DNA of 64,000 bases from Pseudomonas silvicola (lineage in GTDB: Bacteria; Pseudomonadota; Gammaproteobacteria; Pseudomonadales; Pseudomonadaceae), in contig NZ_CP093280.1 of NCBI RefSeq assembly GCF_026651855.1, positions 6,594,501 to 6,658,500 on the forward strand, given 5' to 3'. The notes beneath the pieces were generated by a model. The model did not search any database. It was not told where the DNA came from and saw only the letters and a program-made list of their open reading frames with translations. Made by a program: the position numbers and the translations under genes. This document shows positions 57,457 through 64,000 of the stretch, in pieces. The number at the start of each line of letters is the position of its first letter. Within the stretch, counting starts at the first letter, position 1.

Positions 57457-57664
57457 GGGCGATGGCTCGTGGGCGAATCCTGTAGGGATTGTCCGCAAGC
57501 CGGGTGGCGAGGGCAATGCGGGGAACGGCCATTGAAAGGGGTATTCCGGCCATTGATTGACGGCTATGCCCTGTAGCAGCGGACCTGGCCGCCCGGCGGC
57601 GCAGGCAGTGTGCCTGATGCTGCGCGGCGTGGGTGACGCGGCCAGTTCCGCTGCGGATTCAAGC

Positions 57665-58102
57665 TCAGGCCCGGGCGATCAGGCGGTCGAAGGACAGTTT
57701 GCCTGCGCCTTCCACCAGGGTCGCGACAGTACCGGCCAGCAGCGCCAGGGCGAACTCGTACCCGTTGTTGGCCATGAACAGCCCGTTGTGGATATGCACG
57801 CTGAGGATGGCGACCACCAGGGTCACGATCAGCACCAGCGATGCCGGGCGCACCAGCAGGCCGAGGACCAGCGCCAGGCCGCCGAAGAACTCGCCGCTGC
57901 CGGCCAGCAGCGCCATCCAGTAGCCAGGGTGGATGCCAATGCTCTCCATCCATTGGCCAGTGCCTTCCAGGCCGTAGCCACCGAACAGCCCGAACAGCTT
58001 CTGGCTGCCGTGGGCGACAAAGATGATACCGACCAGCAGGCGCAGCACGGTGAAGCCCAGGCCAGCGTTGGTGACGAAGAGGCGTTTGATCGAAGCGTTC
58101 AT
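57665..58102 (-). CDS. DoxX-family membrane protein
   Basis: A 145-residue protein with four membrane helices. DoxX marks are LLVGIIFVAHGSQKLFGLFGGYGLEGTGQWM and LLAGSGEFFGGLALVLGLLVRPA. Its members are often induced by thiol or oxidative stress and used in quinone- or thiosulfate-linked redox roles; the specific role here is unknown. An AT-rich promoter region precedes it. Confidence 0.9.
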   Translation of the reverse strand: MNASIKRLFVTNAGLGFTVLRLLVGIIFVAHGSQKLFGLFGGYGLEGTGQWMESIGIHPGYWMALLAGSGEFFGGLALVLGLLVRPASLVLIVTLVVAILSVHIHNGLFMANNGYEFALALLAGTVATLVEGAGKLSFDRLIARA

Positions 58103-58191
58103 GGCGTTTTCCTTGAAAGGTTGTCAGCGGTTGATGGCGCCATATTAATCGACCTATCAAATAAGAAAATCGCAAATAACCGACAGAACAA

Positions 58192-58206
58192 ATCGATTTA
58201 TTCGAT
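58192..58206. promoter_or_regulatory. inverted repeat in the AT-rich DoxX upstream region
   Basis: ATCGA-TTTAT-TCGAT, a perfect 5+5 dyad about 90 bases before the DoxX start, inside an AT-rich run (58141-58220). The spacing resembles a LysR-type T-N11-A site. No regulator gene is adjacent. Confidence 0.35.
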
Positions 58207-58246
58207 AGTTTAATAAACTACTTCCCTGTGGGACACGGCTGAGCAA

Positions 58247-59677
58247 TCAGGGGTTGGCAGCCAACCGTCGCGCCTTGTCGCCGCCCGGCTCCAGGGTGTC
58301 ACGCTCGCGATCGTAGGCCAGGTAGTACTTGTTGACGCTGTTGACGTAGCTCACCGCATTCATGCCCATCTGCTCCATGGCGATACGCTCCACCTGGAAG
58401 AACCACTGGTTGGGGTTCAAACCGCGGCGCCGAGCTTCGGCGCGCATGGCTTGCACCCGCTCGGGGCCCATGTTGTAGGCGGCCAGCACGAACGCCATGC
58501 GCTGGCGCTCGTTGAGCTTGCTGCTGGCAAAGAACTTCTTGCGGATCAACGCCAGGTAGCGCGAGGCGGCCTGGACGTTGTTATCGACATTCTGGATATT
58601 GCCCACGCCCACCCGCTGGGCCGCCGACGGGGTGATCTGCAGCAACCCGGTGGCCCCGCCTGCGCCGCGCACCGTGGGGTCCAGTTGCGACTCCTTGAAC
58701 GCCAGGGCAGCCAGGTTGAGCCAGTCGATACCCTGCTCGCGCCCGTAGCGCTGCAGCACCGGTCGCAGTTTTTCCAGGCGCTGGCGGTCGGCATGGGCCA
58801 GGGGGTTGTGCACCTGGTAGAGCTTGCGGTAGACCCGCGTGAATGCTGCGTCCTGATCAGCCGGCGCGCGGTAGCCGCGGGTGAAGCGGTCGATGCTGGC
58901 GTGCAGCATCGACGCATCGCTGCGCACATACCAGGTGATCTGCCGGGGCGCACCGAGGTGCAGGTTGCCCTGCACCATCAGCTTTGGCATGACCTTGGCC
59001 CAGCGGCCAGCGATCGGTTTCTCAACGATGGTCATGGGGTAGATACCCGCCTGCACCATCTCCAGCACATCCTCGACGGCCAGGCTGGGGTCGGCCCACT
59101 CGACCTTGACCGGCGCCAGCTTGTGCGCCGCCAACTTCTGGTTGATGGCCTGCAGGGCGTCGCCGGCGACGCTGCCCGCCGGCAAGGTCACGGTCTTGCC
59201 GGCCAGTTGCTCGATACGCGCATAGCGCCGCGCGCCCTTGGCGCCCACCAGTACCAACGGCACGTTGTCGAGCACCGGGGCGCTGGCGCTGACCAGTGGG
59301 GTGTCAGGCAGGTCAAGCAACTCCCCCGGCGCCACCAGGTCGCCGTCACCGCGCTGCAAGGCGCCGATCAGCTGTTCCTTGGGCCGGGGAATGATCTTCA
59401 GGTGAATGGCCTGCCCGCCCTCGGCATGGCCATTGAGGTACTGTTCGAAGGCCTGCAACCGGTGGTATTCGACGCCGATGGCCTCACCCTTGACCTCCCC
59501 CGAGCTGTTGCGGCTCTGGTTGACCAGCACCCGCAGCACCCGGCTCTGGCGAATGTCCGCCAGGTCGCGGGCCTTGACCGGGTGCGCCACTTGCAGCGGC
59601 CCGGGCGCGCGCGCCATGGCCGGCAGCGGGGCCAGCAAGGCGAGTACCAGCAAGGTCAACAGTGAGGGACGCGTCAT
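58247..59677 (-). CDS. MltF-like lytic transglycosylase with periplasmic-binding domain
   Basis: A 476-residue exported protein. Its signal peptide ends near PAMA. An SBP family 3-like domain spans residues 40-280 and an SLT transglycosylase domain about 300-450. The catalytic Glu is in AFKESQLDP, with GGATGLLQI and FVLAAYNMGPERV as the other SLT motifs. It cleaves peptidoglycan in the periplasm, possibly controlled by ligand binding to the first domain. It resembles MltF but is probably a paralogue, so no symbol is given. Confidence 0.88.
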   Translation of the reverse strand: MTRPSLLTLLVLALLAPLPAMARAPGPLQVAHPVKARDLADIRQSRVLRVLVNQSRNSSGEVKGEAIGVEYHRLQAFEQYLNGHAEGGQAIHLKIIPRPKEQLIGALQRGDGDLVAPGELLDLPDTPLVSASAPVLDNVPLVLVGAKGARRYARIEQLAGKTVTLPAGSVAGDALQAINQKLAAHKLAPVKVEWADPSLAVEDVLEMVQAGIYPMTIVEKPIAGRWAKVMPKLMVQGNLHLGAPRQITWYVRSDASMLHASIDRFTRGYRAPADQDAAFTRVYRKLYQVHNPLAHADRQRLEKLRPVLQRYGREQGIDWLNLAALAFKESQLDPTVRGAGGATGLLQITPSAAQRVGVGNIQNVDNNVQAASRYLALIRKKFFASSKLNERQRMAFVLAAYNMGPERVQAMRAEARRRGLNPNQWFFQVERIAMEQMGMNAVSYVNSVNKYYLAYDRERDTLEPGGDKARRLAANP

Positions 59678-59802
59678 CGGGGTTCCAGGCCTGATTCATG
59701 ATCGACCTCAAGAGACCACGATAACGTCTTGAAGTTCTTGGCTTTACTGGTCTTTCACACGCTCTGTTATGCTGTCCGGCCTGCGGCCCGAGGTAGCACA
59801 CC

Positions 59803-60609
59803 ATGCAACTCATCGACATCGGCGTCAACCTGACCAACGCCAGTTTCCACGAAAAACACCAGGCGGTGCTGGAGCGCGCCTACGCCGCCGGCGTGGCTCA
59901 ACTGATGCTCACCGGCACTGAAATCGCCTGCAGCGAGCAGTCCCTGGCCCTGTGCGAGCAACTGGACGAAAGCGCCACGCGGCTGTTCAGCACGGCCGGC
60001 ATTCACCCCCACCACGCCAGCGACTGGACCGCCACTACCGAGCGCCAGTTGCGCGACCTGCTGGCCCAGCCGCGGGTGCGCGCCGTGGGCGAATGCGGCC
60101 TGGACTTCAACCGCGACTTCTCCCCGCGCCCGCAGCAGGAAAAGGTGCTGGAACAGCACCTGGCCCTGGCCGTGGAGTTGCAGCGCCCGGTGTTCCTGCA
60201 CGAACGTGATGCCAGCGTGCGCCTGCTGGAGATCCTCAAGGACTTCCGCGATCAGTTGCCCGCCGCCGTGGTGCACTGCTTCACCGGCGAACAGAAAGCG
60301 CTGTTCAGCTACCTGGACCTGGACCTGCACATCGGTATCACCGGCTGGATCTGCGACGAACGGCGTGGCACCCACCTGCACCCTCTGGTGGGCAATATCC
60401 CCCGCGGGCGGCTGATGCTGGAAAGCGATGCGCCGTACCTGCTGCCTCGCACCCTGCGGCCCAAGCCGAAGAATGGCCGCAATGAGCCCGCCTACCTGCC
60501 CGAGGTGCTCCACGAAGTGGCGCGCCACCGGGGTGAAAGCGCCGAGGACCTGGCCGCGCACACTACCGCGTGCGCACGCGCATTCTTCAGCCTGCCGACC
60601 CCGGCTTGA
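59803..60609 (+). CDS. tatD: TatD-type metal-dependent DNase
   Basis: A 268-residue amidohydrolase-fold nuclease. [19 protein letters not shown] replaces the usual HxH by D-G-N as in E. coli TatD itself. [30 protein letters not shown] and [10 protein letters not shown] give the remaining metal and active-site positions. It has 3'-5' exonuclease activity in studied members. It is divergent from the transglycosylase gene and followed by a chemoreceptor. Confidence 0.93.
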   Translation: MQLIDIGVNLTNASFHEKHQAVLERAYAAGVAQLMLTGTEIACSEQSLALCEQLDESATRLFSTAGIHPHHASDWTATTERQLRDLLAQPRVRAVGECGLDFNRDFSPRPQQEKVLEQHLALAVELQRPVFLHERDASVRLLEILKDFRDQLPAAVVHCFTGEQKALFSYLDLDLHIGITGWICDERRGTHLHPLVGNIPRGRLMLESDAPYLLPRTLRPKPKNGRNEPAYLPEVLHEVARHRGESAEDLAAHTTACARAFFSLPTPA

Positions 60610-60693
60610 CCCATGTCAACATTTGCGTCACGGTCTTCTGGAACAATGATGGCACCTTGCCTTTAATGCTCCGCGAATTCAGAGAAGACCTCC

Positions 60694-61947
60694 ATGGGTA
60701 CCTGGCTCAGCAACCTCTCCCTAAAATACAAATTCTGGGCCGTCAACGCGGTCGCCTTCGTCACGACCCTGCTGCTGGTGATGTACGCCATCCATCTGGA
60801 GCAGCAGGGCCGGGTCGCTGACCTGCACGCGTTGTCGGCCAGTGCCACGGGGCCCAACTTCCGCCAGGTGTTCGAAGAGCGCTTCGCCCAGTACGCGGGG
60901 GCTGTGCTGGTGTTGATGCTGGCCATGCTCGGCGCCTCGCAGTTGCTGATCCGCTTCCTGCTCAGCCAGCTCAACACCCTCAAGGACGTGATCCTGCACG
61001 TTGAGAAAACCGGTGACCTGTCGGCCCGGGTGCCGGTGGCTGGCCACGACGAAGTCGGGCAGATGGCCGCAGCCTTCAATGCCATGCAGGCCGGTTACCA
61101 GCGCGTGGTGGGGACGGTGGCGCGCACTGCTGCACAGTTGGACGAAGGCGCGGCCCGCCTGGCCAGCAGCATGGGCCAGGTGCGCCATGGCATGCTGGGC
61201 CAGCAGAGCGAAACCGACCAGGCGGCCACGGCCATCAATGAAATGACCGCCACCGTGCACCACATCGCTCAGCATGCCGGCGCCACCCGCGACCTGTCCC
61301 AGAGCGCCGATAGCCTGGCCGGCAGCGGCCAGCAAGTGGTGGACCGCGTGCAGCTGTCCATCGCCGGCCTGTCCACCGGCGTGCAGCAGACCGCCGAGAT
61401 GATCCAGCGCCTGGCTGAGGACAGCCAGAAGATCAACGGGGTGGTCAGCGTCATTCACAGCATCGCCGAGCAGACCAACCTGCTGGCCCTGAACGCCGCC
61501 ATCGAAGCGGCGCGGGCTGGGGAAATGGGCCGCGGCTTCGCCGTGGTGGCCGATGAGGTACGCAACCTGGCCAAGCGCGTGCAGACCTCTACCGACGAAA
61601 TCACCACCATGATCACCGCCCTGCAGGCCGGCACCCGCGACGCCGTCGACTTCATGCAGGAGAGCTCGTTCAAGGCCGACGATTGCGTGCAGCAGGCCCG
61701 CGAAGCCGGTGAGGCGCTGGCGCAGATCACCGGGGCCGTGGCGCAGATGCGCGAAAGCAACACGCAGATCGCCGTCGCCGCCGAGCAGCAAAGCCAGGTG
61801 GCCGAGGAAATGAACCGAGCGGTGGTGAGCATTCGCGACGTCACGGAAAATACCGTGCAGCAGACCGTCGACTCCGCCGCCACCAGCACCGACCTGGCCA
61901 GCTTGGCCACGGAATTGAACCGGGCCATCGGGCAGCTGAAGCTGTAA
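60694..61947 (+). CDS. methyl-accepting chemotaxis protein, intact copy
   Basis: A 417-residue receptor. Two membrane segments at about residues 15-35 and 68-90 enclose a very short periplasmic loop of some 30 residues, so no classical ligand domain is present. HAMP follows, then the signalling domain with the hairpin tip [24 protein letters not shown]. It may sense through the membrane or a partner. The part from residue 255 on is duplicated downstream. Confidence 0.92.
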   Translation: MGTWLSNLSLKYKFWAVNAVAFVTTLLLVMYAIHLEQQGRVADLHALSASATGPNFRQVFEERFAQYAGAVLVLMLAMLGASQLLIRFLLSQLNTLKDVILHVEKTGDLSARVPVAGHDEVGQMAAAFNAMQAGYQRVVGTVARTAAQLDEGAARLASSMGQVRHGMLGQQSETDQAATAINEMTATVHHIAQHAGATRDLSQSADSLAGSGQQVVDRVQLSIAGLSTGVQQTAEMIQRLAEDSQKINGVVSVIHSIAEQTNLLALNAAIEAARAGEMGRGFAVVADEVRNLAKRVQTSTDEITTMITALQAGTRDAVDFMQESSFKADDCVQQAREAGEALAQITGAVAQMRESNTQIAVAAEQQSQVAEEMNRAVVSIRDVTENTVQQTVDSAATSTDLASLATELNRAIGQLKL

Positions 61948-61954
61948 AGAAGAC

Positions 61955-62004
61955 GGCTATCGCAACGATAGCCAAGCATCATTCGCCGGGCTCGGCGCCC
62001 GGCG
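61955..62004 (+). terminator. two consecutive hairpins after the chemoreceptor
   Basis: GGCTATCG-CAA-CGATAGCC (61955-61973) and CGCCGGGC-TCGGC-GCCCGGCG (61984-62004). No T run follows, so they may stabilise or pause rather than terminate. The pair is repeated at +874. Confidence 0.5.
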
Positions 62005-62049
62005 CTACGCTTGTCTCAAGCAACAACGAAAGGCATTGAGGAGAGCGCC

Positions 62050-62247
62050 ATGAGCAAGTACCTGCCCCACATTCCCGGTTTCCACTGGCAGAACAACACC
62101 GACCATACCGGCGAGCTGATCGGTTTGCCGCTGATCGGACTGGGTGGAGTGCTGATCGTCTCGGGCGTGCTGGACGCCAGCTTCCTTCCCCTGGCTGTCG
62201 GCGTGATAGGCGTGGTGGCCGGGCTTGGGTTGCGCAAAGCGCATTGA
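62050..62247 (+). CDS. small membrane protein, copy 1
   Basis: A 65-residue protein. A hydrophilic N-terminus (MSKYLPHIPGFHWQNNTDHT) is followed by two membrane helices (LPLIGLGGVLIVSGVL and FLPLAVGVIGVVAGLGL). GAGGAG stands just before the ATG at 62050. No family recognised. A second copy at 62924 encodes the same protein. Confidence 0.7.
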   Translation: MSKYLPHIPGFHWQNNTDHTGELIGLPLIGLGGVLIVSGVLDASFLPLAVGVIGVVAGLGLRKAH

Positions 62248-62271
62248 TCCGCTGCCGCACAACCCTGTCGT

Positions 62272-62344
62272 TTACCCGAACACGGTGACCGTCTGACGAC
62301 TGATGGCCACCAACTCCCCCGCTTCCGTCCACAGCATCGCCGAG
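62272..62344 (-). pseudogene. C-terminal remnant of the thioesterase gene
   Basis: About 24 codons identical to the end of the thioesterase at 63146 ([20 protein letters not shown]) left by the 874-bp duplication. The frame continues into antisense chemoreceptor DNA, so this is not a working gene. Confidence 0.85.
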
Positions 62345-62821
62345 CAGACCAACCTGCTGGCCCTGAACGCCGCCATCGAAGCGGCGCGGGCTGGGGAAAT
62401 GGGCCGCGGCTTCGCCGTGGTGGCCGATGAGGTACGCAACCTGGCCAAGCGCGTGCAGACCTCTACCGACGAAATCACCACCATGATCACCGCCCTGCAG
62501 GCCGGCACCCGCGACGCCGTCGACTTCATGCAGGAGAGCTCGTTCAAGGCCGACGATTGCGTGCAGCAGGCCCGCGAAGCCGGTGAGGCGCTGGCGCAGA
62601 TCACCGGGGCCGTGGCGCAGATGCGCGAAAGCAACACGCAGATCGCCGTCGCCGCCGAGCAGCAAAGCCAGGTGGCCGAGGAAATGAACCGAGCGGTGGT
62701 GAGCATTCGCGACGTCACGGAAAATACCGTGCAGCAGACCGTCGACTCCGCCGCCACCAGCACCGACCTGGCCAGCTTGGCCACGGAATTGAACCGGGCC
62801 ATCGGGCAGCTGAAGCTGTAA
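62303..62821 (+). pseudogene. detached chemoreceptor signalling fragment
   Basis: A duplicate of chemoreceptor residues about 256-417, in frame after nine new residues (MATNSPASV) read from antisense thioesterase DNA. It would give a soluble 172-residue protein with the complete signalling hairpin tip but no membrane or HAMP part. No good ribosome site is seen, so probably unexpressed, though a soluble decoy is conceivable. Confidence 0.85.
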
Positions 62822-63203
62822 AGAAGACGGCTATCGCAACGATAGCCAAGCATCATTCGCCGGGCTCGGCGCCCGGCGCTACGCTTGTCTCAAGCAACAA
62901 CGAAAGGCATTGAGGAGAGCGCCATGAGCAAGTACCTGCCCCACATTCCCGGTTTCCACTGGCAGAACAACACCGACCATACCGGCGAGCTGATCGGTTT
63001 GCCGCTGATCGGACTGGGTGGCGTGCTGATCGTCTCGGGCGTGCTGGACGCCAGCTTCCTTCCCCTGGCTGTCGGCGTGATAGGCGTGGTGGCCGGGCTT
63101 GGGTTGCGCAAAGCGCATTGATCCGCTGCCGCACAACCCTGTCGTTTACCCGAACACGGTGACCGTCTGACGACTGATGGCCACCAACTCCCCCGCTTCC
63201 GTC
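62330..63203. repeat. 874-bp tandem duplication, copy 2
   Basis: Unit 2; identical to unit 1 except for the one substitution noted. The unit length is not a multiple of three, but the junction lies in antisense-oriented gene ends. Confidence 0.92.
62924..63121 (+). CDS. small membrane protein, copy 2
   Basis: Same 65-residue product as the gene at 62050; the one base change between copies is silent (GGA to GGC, Gly). The ribosome site and upstream hairpins are also duplicated. Confidence 0.7.
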   Translation: MSKYLPHIPGFHWQNNTDHTGELIGLPLIGLGGVLIVSGVLDASFLPLAVGVIGVVAGLGLRKAH

Positions 63204-63943
63204 CACAGCATCGCCGAGGTATGCCCGTACCCATCACGGGCATGCTCGATAGTCGCGCAATAACGGCACCAGTCCAGCGTGGTCAAGGCTGCCAGCGGTT
63301 GCACGAATTCAAGGGTCCAGGCCAGGGTGCTGCCCGGCGCCGGGTGGCGCAGGTGGGGCAGTACCGCCGGGGGCCAGGCGTCCACCAGCGCCAACAGGTG
63401 CGCTTCGGTGACAGGGGCGGCCGCGGTTTCGTCACGCAACCGCACCCAGCCGCCCATCTGCCGACCACTGCCACCGGTGAACGGCAAGCCACCCCTTCCC
63501 CAGCGCATGTCCAGGTGGCGGATGTACTCGGGGGTCACGCCCTTGACGTAAGGCAACGCCGTGGACTCGGCCAGGGGTTTGAGTTCCACCGCCGGCAGCG
63601 CCGGCACGTCGATGGCCGATTCGCGCGGCGCGCCGAAACTGGCCTGCATCAGCGTCACCGTGCCGCCTTCGGCCACCGCCCGGCCCAGCAGGGAAACCAC
63701 CGATTTGCCTTCGCGCAGCATTTCCACATCAAAACGAATGGGCGCTTCCAGCGGCGCGGGCGCCACGAACGTGATGGCCAGTGACCGTACCGGGCGGCCC
63801 GGCCCGACCTTCGCCTGCAGCGCTTCGAACAACAGCGCCGCCACCAGCCCACCGTACCCCGCGCGGCCCTGGGCCCACTCGCCGGGAATGACCACGGCCT
63901 CGGGATGTTGACGGACAGCAGCAAGCAGGTCAGCGAATTTCAT
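63146..63943 (-). CDS. TesB-like acyl-CoA thioesterase (double hotdog)
   Basis: A 265-residue protein with two hotdog halves. The N-terminal half holds GYGGLVAALLFEALQAKVGPGRPVRSLAITFVAPA; the C-terminal half has GRQMGGWVRLRD and [39 protein letters not shown]. It should hydrolyse an acyl-CoA in the cytoplasm. The intact gene is next to its own duplicated tail. The start at 63943 lies 57 bases from the window end. Confidence 0.87.
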   Translation of the reverse strand: MKFADLLAAVRQHPEAVVIPGEWAQGRAGYGGLVAALLFEALQAKVGPGRPVRSLAITFVAPAPLEAPIRFDVEMLREGKSVVSLLGRAVAEGGTVTLMQASFGAPRESAIDVPALPAVELKPLAESTALPYVKGVTPEYIRHLDMRWGRGGLPFTGGSGRQMGGWVRLRDETAAAPVTEAHLLALVDAWPPAVLPHLRHPAPGSTLAWTLEFVQPLAALTTLDWCRYCATIEHARDGYGHTSAMLWTEAGELVAISRQTVTVFG

Positions 63944-64000
63944 GGCAACCTCGAATACGGTGGCAAAGGCCGATCTTAACCAGCAACCTCAGGGCCGGCA

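Larger units (their letters stand above)
61456..62329. repeat. 874-bp tandem duplication, copy 1
   Basis: Unit 1 spans the 3' part of the chemoreceptor gene, the small membrane protein gene and the last codons of a thioesterase (antisense). Its boundaries are the 15-base repeat CACAGCATCGCCGAG at 61456, 62330 and 63204. One difference was seen: A at 62148 against C at 63022. Confidence 0.92.

Noticed and set aside
61955..62004. Small RNA gene
   Set aside because: Two strong hairpins are present but no promoter or T run was seen; treated as an end-of-gene structure.
62303..62821. Independent second chemoreceptor gene
   Set aside because: It is an exact partial copy starting inside the signalling domain at a 15-base repeat, so it is duplication debris.

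Overview
The window is a chromosomal segment of a high-GC gammaproteobacterium, almost certainly Pseudomonas (P. putida/P. fluorescens-like). The reasons are the sdhCDA/gltA divergence, the etfBA and ETF-ubiquinone oxidoreductase divergence, kdpFABCDE, pdxB beside a MATE exporter, a PA1571-family small gene, a PsrA-type operator and REP-like hairpins built on GGACCGG...CCGGCCC. I assign the genus only. No rRNA, tRNA, CRISPR array, transposase or integrase was seen.

Layout. 1-2.5 kb: succinate dehydrogenase genes (sdhA runs off the left edge) divergent from citrate synthase. 2.5-7.8 kb: small envelope and regulatory genes (START protein, YkgJ protein, Lys-rich secreted protein, MocR regulator, an OmpA/DUF4398 lipoprotein pair, a periplasmic binding protein). 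7.8-11.7 kb: etfBA and ETF-QO, which carry electrons from acyl-CoA dehydrogenases to ubiquinone. 12.2-14.1 kb: a LysR regulator divergent from a type 2 argC. 14.3-22 kb: accessory island with a complete Wadjet (JetABCD) anti-plasmid system followed by a hicAB toxin-antitoxin pair. 22-27.3 kb: galactonate operon dgoK-dgoA-dgoD-transporter-iclR with a REPIN inside it, preceded by an MHS-type transporter. 28.9-36.8 kb: thioesterase, receiver-domain protein, GNAT, a two-component system divergent from a membrane-anchored TlpA-like thioredoxin (a DsbRS-like arrangement), an unknown gene, a binding protein, a TetR regulator, an exonuclease and ppnP. 36.8-41.8 kb: ABC exporter, PA1571-like protein, pdxB, MATE exporter. 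41.9-49.7 kb: kdpFABCDE high-affinity K+ uptake with its sensor system. 50-53 kb: a second two-component system and a six-EF-hand protein. 53-64 kb: AI-2E family protein, DUF4892, alpha/beta hydrolases, DoxX, lytic transglycosylase, tatD, chemoreceptor, small membrane protein, thioesterase.

The most unusual features are two recent near-perfect tandem duplications about 4 kb apart. One is 762 bp and fuses an alpha/beta hydrolase to a second copy of itself in frame. The other is 874 bp and creates a detached chemoreceptor signalling fragment, a second copy of a small gene and an antisense thioesterase remnant. Each is bounded by a short direct repeat (9 and 15 bp) and I saw one base difference between copies in each case. 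They are either very young real duplications or assembly artefacts, and read data can decide.

Several operator-like sites are readable: a PsrA-type site abutting a strong promoter before ETF-QO, a possible KdpE site before kdpF, direct repeats before the MocR gene, a GTTAA direct repeat between the response regulator and the TlpA-like gene, and three perfect palindromes with unassigned binders.
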